DNA from: DATKUC01 sp964577375
Lineage (GTDB): Bacteria; Spirochaetota; Spirochaetia; DSM-27196; DATKUC01
NCBI GenBank assembly: GCA_964577375.1
Contig: CAZNYW010000001.1
Coordinates: forward strand, 1-64,000
Direction: 5' to 3'
Length of the DNA: 64,000 nucleotides
Numbering within the stretch: the first letter of the stretch is position 1; every line of letters begins with the position of its first letter. Shown here piece after piece: positions 57,828 to 64,000 of this stretch. The position numbers were made by a program, and so were the translations under genes. The notes under the pieces were generated by a model that saw only the letters and a list, made by a program, of their open reading frames with translations, did no database searches and was not told where the DNA came from.

Positions 57828-59120
57828 TTACTGGTGCCTCCAGGGAGTTCGAGCTGCGGACTCGATTTCGCGCAGCCCGGATTCGTGTGGGTCCTCCGCG
57901 TTGTCCGTCGGCTCACGCTGCGCAGTGTCGGGGAGTCGCATTGTAACGGAGGTCCCCGCACCAGGCCGGGACCGAACATCGAGCGACCCGCCCAACGATT
58001 TCATCTGCTCTCCGAGAAGAAAAAGTCCGAATCCACTGCGATCTTCCGTGCCTCCACGAGGGAAGCCTCTGCCGTTGTCTTCCACGGTGATGCAGAGCTC
58101 GCCGTCCATCCTTCGCTGATCGACCCTGACCGAGCCGGCGCCCGAGTGCCGGTAGCAGTTGAGCAGCAGCTCCTGCACTCCCCGGAAAATTACTACCCGT
58201 ACGTGCTCGGGCAGGGGCCTGTCGGCCTGTTCCTCGGCATCGTGCGATGCCTCGAAGCGTACCGGCAGACCGTAGGCGCGCCCTGCGTGCTCGGTGAGCC
58301 ACTCGAGCGCCGTTTCGAGCGGCTGCTCGTGCAGAATCGGAGGGCTGAGCTCGGACATGATGTCGCGTGTGTTGTGTATTGCGTCGGTGATGGTCGACCG
58401 TATCTTCCTGACCAGATCGGCCGCGCCCGGATTGAGCTCCGAATTACTGAGCACACCGAGCTGCATATTGGCGAAAACAAGATTCTGACTGATCCGGTCG
58501 TGCAGATCCGTGGAGATCCGCCTCCGTTCCCGCTCTTCGGTCAGGCTCAGCCGGGAAGCCATTGATCTGAGCTTCTGCTGATATCTTTCGAGGCGGCGGT
58601 CGACAACCGCCTGGTGCTCGATCTTGTCTCTGATAATGCCCAGCTCGGCGCCGAGCGCACGGCTCTCGCTCACATCGACGAACGAGAGGGTAACCGCCGG
58701 CGCATCAGTCTGCGTCGCGCTTCTCTCGAGGCCGACAGCCCGGAGTCCTCGAGTGGAACCGGACGGTGCAATCACTTCGAACTCGAAGGGTATGAAGGAG
58801 CGCGATTCGACCTGGCCGACCTGCGTGTCGCGAATCCTTGCTCGAAATCCGTCCTGTTCCGCCTCCGCGACACGCTTTGCGAGTTCCTTTCCGATGAGTT
58901 CGCTCTGATTTGTGCCGGTGATTTCCGAAGCCTCCAAGTTTGCCTCAATAACGACGCCGCTCGCGTCCACTGTCACTCGACCCACGCGTGATCTGCTGTC
59001 GAGAAGAGCCGAAACCCGCTTGATGGCTGTTTCGAGACGGGTCTGCACCTGCGAAAGCTCTTTTTCCGACCATTCCGTGTGTAGTTGTTCGCGAATTTCC
59101 CTGCCTGTCCCGATATTCAT
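57828..59120 (-). CDS. PAS-domain sensor histidine kinase (HisKA_3 type)
   Basis: A 430-residue, apparently cytoplasmic kinase without transmembrane segments. The PAS domain spans about 45-155 (VTVDASGVVIEANLEAS). A coiled linker (about 160-195) leads to the HisKA_3 dimerisation helix with phosphoacceptor His207 in RRISTDLHDRISQNL. The HATPase domain shows QELLLNCYRHSG and VEDNGRGFP. This type pairs with NarL-like regulators. A cofactor for the PAS domain cannot be told. ATG 59120 is chosen over a longer frame that would cover the divergent promoter region. Confidence 0.92.
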   Translation of the reverse strand: MNIGTGREIREQLHTEWSEKELSQVQTRLETAIKRVSALLDSRSRVGRVTVDASGVVIEANLEASEITGTNQSELIGKELAKRVAEAEQDGFRARIRDTQVGQVESRSFIPFEFEVIAPSGSTRGLRAVGLERSATQTDAPAVTLSFVDVSESRALGAELGIIRDKIEHQAVVDRRLERYQQKLRSMASRLSLTEERERRRISTDLHDRISQNLVFANMQLGVLSNSELNPGAADLVRKIRSTITDAIHNTRDIMSELSPPILHEQPLETALEWLTEHAGRAYGLPVRFEASHDAEEQADRPLPEHVRVVIFRGVQELLLNCYRHSGAGSVRVDQRRMDGELCITVEDNGRGFPRGGTEDRSGFGLFLLGEQMKSLGGSLDVRSRPGAGTSVTMRLPDTAQREPTDNAEDPHESGLREIESAARTPWRHQ

Positions 59121-59225
59121 GATGCCTTCGCGTCGTCTCCAGGTTCTAAATCTATATCCGGTACAGTACGGTGTATATACCCCGGAGAGGTTAGCTTCGA
59201 TGCAGGCACCAGGAAAATCCGAACA

Positions 59226-59254
59226 TTGCATCAAATCAAGATCCGGTATTAACT
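59226..59254 (+). promoter_or_regulatory. possible promoter of the PilZ-protein gene
   Basis: TTGCAT (59226-59231), 17 bases, TTAACT (59249-59254), in the 167-base divergent region between the kinase gene and the PilZ gene. On the minus strand a TATAGA -10 near 59153-59158 could serve the kinase gene. Confidence 0.4.
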
Positions 59255-59287
59255 TAATAACACAGGGGAAAAAAGACCAACGAGCGT

Positions 59288-60283
59288 ATGGGAGCACTAA
59301 ACGACGTCCTGGAAGGCATAAGACGCGCATTTCACCCATCACCATTGCAGATCGCGCTGGTGATCGCGGCAGCCGCGTTGCTTGTTCTGGGGTTCACCAC
59401 CTACTATCTTCTCGAACGAGGCCGACAGCGCCGAAGTGAGCTGCGACGGAATCGCAAGACCTACGAGGTGCTCAGAGATCGCCACCACCTCGCGCCCTCG
59501 GAGGAAGATCTTGTCGAACGGATGTCCTCGTGCCTGAAATCGCCCGACAAGAAGTATCTGCTGCTGTCGAATCAGGGGATTTTCAACGCCTGCGCGCACC
59601 GGCTGATACGTGAGGGCGAAATACCGGAAGCGGGCGTATCCGCTCTCCGGGTGAAGCTCGGATTTTTCGGCGAGGGTCCCGACTCCTCGCCATCATCCTC
59701 TGCCTCCCTGCCCACGGGTGCGGCCGTTGTGCTGCGGTACCGCGGCAATATTCTCCGCGGCCGCGTGCTCGACCCTCAGACAAGCTCACTGCGGCTTCGG
59801 GTGGATTTGGGCGAGCGGCCGGCGGTGCTTTTTCCCGGCTCGGCCGTCGAGCTGATGTACCAGAACCGCCGCGGGACCTTCACCTTCCGGACGACCGTTC
59901 AGAAGCAGGACAGGCAGTTTCTCTTCCTTGCGCACACAGAAGAGGTCAAACGCGCGCAGCGCCGTGAACACTTCCGAAAGGCGGTCAATTTGCCGGTCTT
60001 CGTTAAGGTTACCGGCTCAGACGACAAGCCCCAGCTGACCAGATTCATCGATCTCGGCGGCGGCGGAGCGAGCCTTCGTAATCCGGGAGGCAGCTTCCGG
60101 CGTGGCGACGAGATCGACCTGGCCTTCCACCCCGACAGTGAGGATCGCCTCAGTCTGACCGCCCACGTTGTGCGCACCTCTCATGCGAACAATGTGGTTC
60201 ACGTCGATTTCGGCCATCTGCGGGAATCGGCGCGCGATCGTATATATCGAATACTGTTCGACAAAAACTCGAGTCGCACCTAG
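59288..60283 (+). CDS. membrane-anchored PilZ-domain protein
   Basis: A 331-residue protein. One N-terminal helix (about 20-43, LQIALVIAAAALLVLGFTTYYLL) is followed by a cytoplasmic helical linker, a beta-barrel (about 145-215, similar to YcgR-N) and a PilZ domain (about 225-325). The c-di-GMP motif RxxxR is present in AQRREHFR. The second motif, normally D/N-x-S-x-x-G, reads DLGGGG with Ser replaced by Gly, so nucleotide binding may be weak. Such proteins brake flagella or tune envelope enzymes. It is the first gene of a run with the dehydrogenase gene (11-base gap), divergent from the kinase. Confidence 0.85.
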   Translation: MGALNDVLEGIRRAFHPSPLQIALVIAAAALLVLGFTTYYLLERGRQRRSELRRNRKTYEVLRDRHHLAPSEEDLVERMSSCLKSPDKKYLLLSNQGIFNACAHRLIREGEIPEAGVSALRVKLGFFGEGPDSSPSSSASLPTGAAVVLRYRGNILRGRVLDPQTSSLRLRVDLGERPAVLFPGSAVELMYQNRRGTFTFRTTVQKQDRQFLFLAHTEEVKRAQRREHFRKAVNLPVFVKVTGSDDKPQLTRFIDLGGGGASLRNPGGSFRRGDEIDLAFHPDSEDRLSLTAHVVRTSHANNVVHVDFGHLRESARDRIYRILFDKNSSRT

Positions 60284-60294
60284 GAGGAGCAATC

Positions 60295-61260
60295 GTGCAA
60301 CCGGTAGTTCTGCTTGGTTTTGGGGAGAATGATGTTCCCGCGGATCTGGTCGACCGTCTCCGGCAGCTTTCGCCGGAGCGTGAAGTAGTTCTCACAGGTG
60401 AACGTGAACGCATGGAGTCGGTAGTCGACCGTCTTGAAGTCGCGACCGGGTCGGTTCCTTTCGAGCTGCTATCGAAGGCTCCCAGGCTCAAGTGGTATCA
60501 CCACTGGTACGCGGGCGTTGACTGGCTGGAACGATATCCTGCCATCCGGGCGAACGATCTGGTCATTACGAACACTTCGGGTGTGCACGCAGTTCCCGTC
60601 ACCGAACAGATACTGTCATTCATGTTTGCATTTGCGCGAAACCTCCATCTCAACATAAGAGCGCAGGCTCGCCACGAGTGGAGAAAGGAGTCGATGGCTC
60701 AGGTATCGGAGCTGAGCGGCAAGAGAGCGCTCGTGATCGGAGTCGGCGCAATCGGGTCCCACTTCGCGCGCGCCGCGGCCTGCCTGGGGATGCGGGTAAC
60801 CGGGATCCGCCGGCACCCGGAGAAAGACGGTTCCGCTGTCGGTGAGGTCTTCGGACTGGGCGAGCTGCACCGTGAGCTGGGGCGTGCCGACTACGTTGTG
60901 GTGATACTTCCGGCCACGCCGGAAACCCGGGGGATGTTTGCTGCGCCGGAGTTCGAAGCGATGAAGAACGGAGCTGTTTTCATCAATGCCGGCCGCGGCT
61001 CGCTCGTCGACGAGAAGGCGCTCGTCAGCGCGCTTCGTTCCGGCAGGATAGGAGGCGCGGGGCTGGACGTGTTCGAGACGGAGCCCCTTCCGTCGGACTC
61101 CCCGCTCTGGGACATGGAGAACGTAATAATCGCCCCGCACACCGCCGGCTACACGCCCGAATACGTCGGCCGGAGCTTCGAGATATTTCTGGACAATTTC
61201 CCGCGCTACCTTGCCGGGGAACCTTTGCACAATCGAGTGGACAAGGCGGCGGGCTATTGA
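60295..61260 (+). CDS. D-isomer 2-hydroxyacid dehydrogenase
   Basis: A 321-residue NAD(P)-dependent oxidoreductase. The Rossmann motif is GVGAIGSHFARAA, followed by the basic GIRRHP, which favours NADPH. The catalytic Arg lies in NAGRGSLVDE, the Glu in DVFETEPLP and the His in IAPHTAGYTPE. The segment YAGVDWLERYPAI with NTSGVHAVPVTEQ is typical of the glyoxylate/hydroxypyruvate-reductase-like branch. The substrate is uncertain. The start is GTG 60295 after AGGAGG. It lies in a run between the PilZ gene and an unknown gene. Confidence 0.92.
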   Translation: MQPVVLLGFGENDVPADLVDRLRQLSPEREVVLTGERERMESVVDRLEVATGSVPFELLSKAPRLKWYHHWYAGVDWLERYPAIRANDLVITNTSGVHAVPVTEQILSFMFAFARNLHLNIRAQARHEWRKESMAQVSELSGKRALVIGVGAIGSHFARAAACLGMRVTGIRRHPEKDGSAVGEVFGLGELHRELGRADYVVVILPATPETRGMFAAPEFEAMKNGAVFINAGRGSLVDEKALVSALRSGRIGGAGLDVFETEPLPSDSPLWDMENVIIAPHTAGYTPEYVGRSFEIFLDNFPRYLAGEPLHNRVDKAAGY

Positions 61261-61277
61261 TATCATGATTGCGGGTC

Positions 61278-61724
61278 ATGGCTAAAGATCGCGATCAGGT
61301 GACTCAATTCTGGCACAACCTCGAAGTGGAGCTCTCCGAACCGATCCTGATCTACTCGGTTGGGAGATGCTACGACCTGCCCGGCAGGGAGCGCAGTGCG
61401 CTCTGGGGCATATTCTTCCTCACGCCGACAGCCTTCTTCTTCATGCACTTCGCCCAGGCGAACTGGTTTTCGATGCTGATGAATCAATCTCAGCGGTTCA
61501 ATCGCCACAAGCTCACGCTGCGGGTATCCCGCAACTGCCTCGTCGGCATCCGGCAGGAGGAAAGGGCCGGTTTCTGGCGGCGTCTCTGGAACAAGGACAC
61601 GCCGGCAGTCTGGCTCGAGTACCTGGACGACGAGGGGCGGAGCCGCGCGCTTCGGTTTACTCTCGAAAAGGACCGGGACAACTTCCTCAGTCTGCTCGAC
61701 ACCCGCAATCTCTTCAGACGCTGA
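61278..61724 (+). CDS. unknown small protein, possibly PH/GRAM-like
   Basis: A 148-residue protein without an assigned family. It starts MAKDRDQVTQFWHN at ATG 61278; a GTG nine bases upstream is possible. The sequence alternates strand-like segments (ILIYSVGRCYDL; GIFFLTPTAFFFMHF; LTLRVSRNCLVGIRQEE; VWLEYLDDEGRSRALRFTL) with a final helix, as in PH- or GRAM-type beta barrels that bind membranes or peptides. No signal peptide or clear transmembrane helix. It follows the dehydrogenase gene by 17 bases. The function is unknown. Confidence 0.6.
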   Translation: MAKDRDQVTQFWHNLEVELSEPILIYSVGRCYDLPGRERSALWGIFFLTPTAFFFMHFAQANWFSMLMNQSQRFNRHKLTLRVSRNCLVGIRQEERAGFWRRLWNKDTPAVWLEYLDDEGRSRALRFTLEKDRDNFLSLLDTRNLFRR

Positions 61725-61783
61725 CTGCCGGCGGCTCTCTTTCGACCGCGCCGCACGCGATTTCACGACGATGTTTTCGGCTA

Positions 61784-61812
61784 TTGACAGATTCTTCGCC
61801 GGGCCGTAAATT
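61784..61812 (+). promoter_or_regulatory. promoter of the dtxR-feoAB operon
   Basis: TTGACA (61784-61789), 17 bases, TAAATT (61807-61812). TATTAGTGTA lies right after it. No clear long palindrome is seen, so the repressor site is not assigned. Confidence 0.75.
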
Positions 61813-61842
61813 ATTAGTGTATCCAAACAAATGGAGATATCA

Positions 61843-62259
61843 GTGCCGGCCCACGCGCGTCTCAGCTCAAGCCAGGAAGATTATCTCGAGGCCATTTTCC
61901 ACATCATCGAGAGCAAACAGGCGGCTCGCGCCAAAGATATATCGGTGCGACTTGGCGTCAATAACTCGTCGGTCACCGGTGCGCTGCACGCCCTGGCCGA
62001 CAAGGGACTCATAAACTACGAGCCCTACGATATCGTCACGCTCACCACCGAGGGCAGGGCGATTGCGCGTCAGGTGGTACGGCGCCACGAGGTACTGCGG
62101 GATTTCCTCATTCGCGTGCTCGACGTCGGGACGGAAGAGGCCGAGGATTCGGCCTGCAAGCTCGAACATGCGGTGTCCGACAACGTGCTCGCCAAGCTGG
62201 TGCAGTTCATGGAGACGGTCCCGGAGTTTCAGCCCGATGGGGCAGAGGAGCAGGTCTGA
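61843..62259 (+). CDS. DtxR/MntR-family metal-dependent repressor
   Basis: A 138-residue regulator with an N-terminal winged helix (SSSQEDYLEAIFHIIE, ARAKDISVRLGVNNSSVTGALHALADKGL) and the dimerisation/metal domain (RRHEVLRDFL; SACKLEHAVSD). His and Glu residues of the primary metal site are present. The SH3-like third domain of DtxR is lacking, as in MntR-type short members. I choose GTG 61843, six bases after GGAG, over ATG 61831, which overlaps that site. It lies directly upstream of feoA and feoB and presumably represses them when iron is sufficient. Confidence 0.9.
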   Translation: MPAHARLSSSQEDYLEAIFHIIESKQAARAKDISVRLGVNNSSVTGALHALADKGLINYEPYDIVTLTTEGRAIARQVVRRHEVLRDFLIRVLDVGTEEAEDSACKLEHAVSDNVLAKLVQFMETVPEFQPDGAEEQV

Positions 62260-62260
62260 G

Positions 62261-62548
62261 ATGGAATCCTACGGCGGCAGCGCACTCGGCAATGCTTCGG
62301 TCGAACAGACCCGGCTCTGTGAGCTTCACCCGGGCGACTGCGCAACGGTCGTGCGGCTGGAGGGAGGCGCTGCGTTCCGCGGACGGATGGTCTCGATAGG
62401 CGTGGTTCCCGGAAGAGAGATCGAGGTGCTTTCCGGGAGGCGTCGCCACCCCTTTCTGGTCAGGACCGGCGCTACACGCATCATGATAGGCTGGGGAATG
62501 CTTGATCGGGTGATCGTGCGGCTTTCAGAGAGAGTCAATGAGGAGTGA
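62261..62548 (+). CDS. feoA: FeoA ferrous-iron transport accessory protein
   Basis: A 95-residue SH3-like protein that assists FeoB. The core reads LCELHPGDCATVVRL, RGRMVSIGVVPGREIEVL and ATRIMIGWGMLDRVIV, the last replacing the usual LRxxEAxxI end. The N-terminal 15 residues are polar. ATG 62261 is one base after the repressor stop. Its 3' end overlaps feoB by 11 bases, so the genes are translationally coupled. Confidence 0.9.
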   Translation: MESYGGSALGNASVEQTRLCELHPGDCATVVRLEGGAAFRGRMVSIGVVPGREIEVLSGRRRHPFLVRTGATRIMIGWGMLDRVIVRLSERVNEE

Positions 62549-64000
62549 CACTTCGTCTGCCGCGGGCGGACGACGACCGACACCGGAGCAGCATACGATT
62601 CAGGGAACGTTTACCGTAGCGATCGCAGGAAATCCCAATTGTGGGAAATCGACCGTATTCAATGGCCTGACCGGCTCCACACAGCAGATCGGAAACTGGC
62701 CCGGTGTCACCGTCGAAAAGAAGGAGGGCTACCTCGTTTCGCCTCCGGCCCGGCCGCATCCTGCCGGACGCATCCGGGTGGTCGACCTCCCCGGCGTCTA
62801 CAACCTCGCAGCATTTTCCCAGGACGAACAGGTCGCCCGTGACTTTCTTGTCGGCGGCGAACCGGACCTGGTACTGAATATCGTCGACGCGACAAATCTG
62901 GAGCGAAACCTCTTTCTCACGCTTCAGCTTCTCGAAACCGGCACACCGACGGCCGTCGTCCTGACGATGATGGACCTCGCAGAGGGCGCCGGGTTGAAGA
63001 TCGACACCGCCCGGCTGTCGGAATCCCTCGGATGTCCGGTCCTCGCCGTCGATGCAACAAGGCCTGAAGGGCTCGCAGCGGTGCGGTCGGAGGCGCTGAA
63101 GTGGTCGCTCGAGCCTCCGAAGCTTTCGGACCGACCGCCCTACCGTTTCACCGACAGGATCGAGCGCGCGCTGGACGACTGGGCCGCGGCAATCGAATGC
63201 GCGCGTATTTTTCCGCAGGTTCGCTCCCGCTGGGTCGCCGTGAGGCTTTTCGAGCAGGACGAATGGGCGCTCACTGCCGCCTCGGCCGCGGGAATACCTC
63301 CGGAGCGCGTTCACGCGGTATCGGAGGAGCTCTCCACGGAGCTCGGCGACGCACCCGACGTCGTCGTCGCCGATGTCCGGTACGGGCGCATCAGGGAGGT
63401 GGCCCGGAAGGTCATCACCCGGGCACCGACGCGTGAAAGCCGGGACGATCGGATCGACCGTATCCTGATGCATCGATTCTGGGGGATTCCGATATTTCTC
63501 GGTGCCATGTTTCTCGTATTCTGGGTTACGATCAACGTCGGCGGAATCTTCATCCCGTTTTTTGATAAGCTGTTCGGTGCCATCTTCGTCGACTCTACCG
63601 CCTATCTTCTTTCAGCAGTGGGCGCACCCGCCTGGGTCATCGCCATTCTTTCCGGCGGAATCGGTACCGGCATCCAGACCGTCGCCACCTTCATACCGGT
63701 GATGTTTTTCATGTTCCTTATGCTGTCACTTCTCGAAGATTCCGGGTACATGGCTCGCTCGGCCTTCGTTACCGACCGCTTCATGGGCATGGTAGGGCTT
63801 CCGGGGAAGGCGTTCGTGCCTCTGGTGGTCGGTTTTGGCTGCACGGTGCCGGCGATCATGGCGACGAGAACGCTCGACAACCGGCGTGACCGTCTGCTCA
63901 CCATCTTCATGGCGCCTCTAATGTCGTGCGGTGCACGTCTTCCGGTCTACGCGCTCTTTGCAGCGGCATTCTTTCCGGCTGCATCAGGCGCAGTGGTGTT
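62538..64000 (+). CDS. feoB: FeoB ferrous-iron transporter (partial, cut by window end)
   Basis: About 487 codons lie in the window, without a stop. The N-terminal G domain has G1 GNPNCGKST, G2 PGVTVEKKEG, G3 DLPGVYNL, and in place of G4 (NxxD) TMMDLA, in which Asn is Met. The GDI-like helical part (about 195-290) and the membrane domain follow, with the Gly/Cys region VGFGCTVPAIMATRT and MSCGARLPVYALF, which carry the pore cysteines. FeoB imports Fe2+ across the inner membrane. ATG 62538 overlaps feoA. The G4 change is unusual and could alter guanine preference. Confidence 0.93.
   Translation, partial: MRSDTSSAAGGRRPTPEQHTIQGTFTVAIAGNPNCGKSTVFNGLTGSTQQIGNWPGVTVEKKEGYLVSPPARPHPAGRIRVVDLPGVYNLAAFSQDEQVARDFLVGGEPDLVLNIVDATNLERNLFLTLQLLETGTPTAVVLTMMDLAEGAGLKIDTARLSESLGCPVLAVDATRPEGLAAVRSEALKWSLEPPKLSDRPPYRFTDRIERALDDWAAAIECARIFPQVRSRWVAVRLFEQDEWALTAASAAGIPPERVHAVSEELSTELGDAPDVVVADVRYGRIREVARKVITRAPTRESRDDRIDRILMHRFWGIPIFLGAMFLVFWVTINVGGIFIPFFDKLFGAIFVDSTAYLLSAVGAPAWVIAILSGGIGTGIQTVATFIPVMFFMFLMLSLLEDSGYMARSAFVTDRFMGMVGLPGKAFVPLVVGFGCTVPAIMATRTLDNRRDRLLTIFMAPLMSCGARLPVYALFAAAFFPAASGAVV

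Overview
The window reads as a chromosomal contig from a GC-rich, diderm, free-living bacterium, most likely a spirochaete (Spirochaetota). The main pointers are a eukaryote-type IleRS, an mcsA-mcsB-clpC operon beside Lol lipoprotein-export genes, PEGA-domain and tandem-repeat periplasmic proteins, an rnfCDGEAB cluster, and a Bacteroidetes-like ParE/ParC pair. This rests on family resemblance read by eye; no marker phylogeny was possible. One run of exactly 100 N (5373-5472) marks a scaffold gap, so this is a draft or metagenome assembly. No rRNA, complete tRNA, CRISPR array or insertion sequence was seen.

Layout. 1-1740: a decayed divergent pair, an EamA transporter and a MocR-type regulator whose 5' ends have been lost against each other. 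1887-7677: ileS, a gapped lipoprotein gene, hisH and hisF. 7846-9983: FmdB zinc ribbon, thiI and an ArsR regulator. 9994-16485: SLBB polysaccharide exporter, aroB, an HrpA-type helicase and hisS. 16527-22549: PlsC-like acyltransferase with zinc ribbon, GltS-like symporter, thioesterase, pcnB and a gluzincin-like TPR protein. 22638-24615: a P-loop/Asp23 fusion and an RluA-type pseudouridine synthase. 24680-34144: one long operon of YuiD-like PAP2 protein, unknown membrane protein, rnfCDGEAB and a GH57 glucanotransferase. 34148-35671: secreted FN3-like protein and a 37-residue histone H1-like gene absent from ordinary ORF lists. 35969-44499: prfB with its programmed frameshift, a CheY-like receiver, a PEGA protein, ftsY, a YD-repeat-like protein and a LolCDE-type transporter. 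44538-48982: mcsA, mcsB, clpC. 49102-50938: tetR, a truncated MATE pump and a lipoprotein. 51178-56763: parE, parC and a PPC-repeat protein. 56848-61724: small unknown protein, NarL-type two-component system, PilZ protein, 2-hydroxyacid dehydrogenase and an unknown protein. 61843-64000: DtxR-like repressor, feoA, feoB (cut by the window edge).

How the parts fit. The Rnf genes predict an ion-pumping ferredoxin:NAD+ oxidoreductase. The prfB-to-lol run joins translation termination, membrane targeting (FtsY) and lipoprotein release, so it serves protein biogenesis and envelope export. The mcsA-mcsB-clpC run is a protein quality-control operon, but its McsB lacks the catalytic glutamates and cysteine of known arginine kinases. 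DtxR-FeoA-FeoB is an iron-uptake module with its own repressor.

The most notable observations are the catalytically degenerate McsB inside an intact Clp operon; about ten promoters whose -10 box lies roughly 3-11 bases from the start codon, predicting leaderless mRNAs; the P-loop/Asp23 fusion; H1-like basic sequences both free (37 residues) and as a tail on ParC; and two regulators (MocR, TetR) beside wrecked transporter genes.
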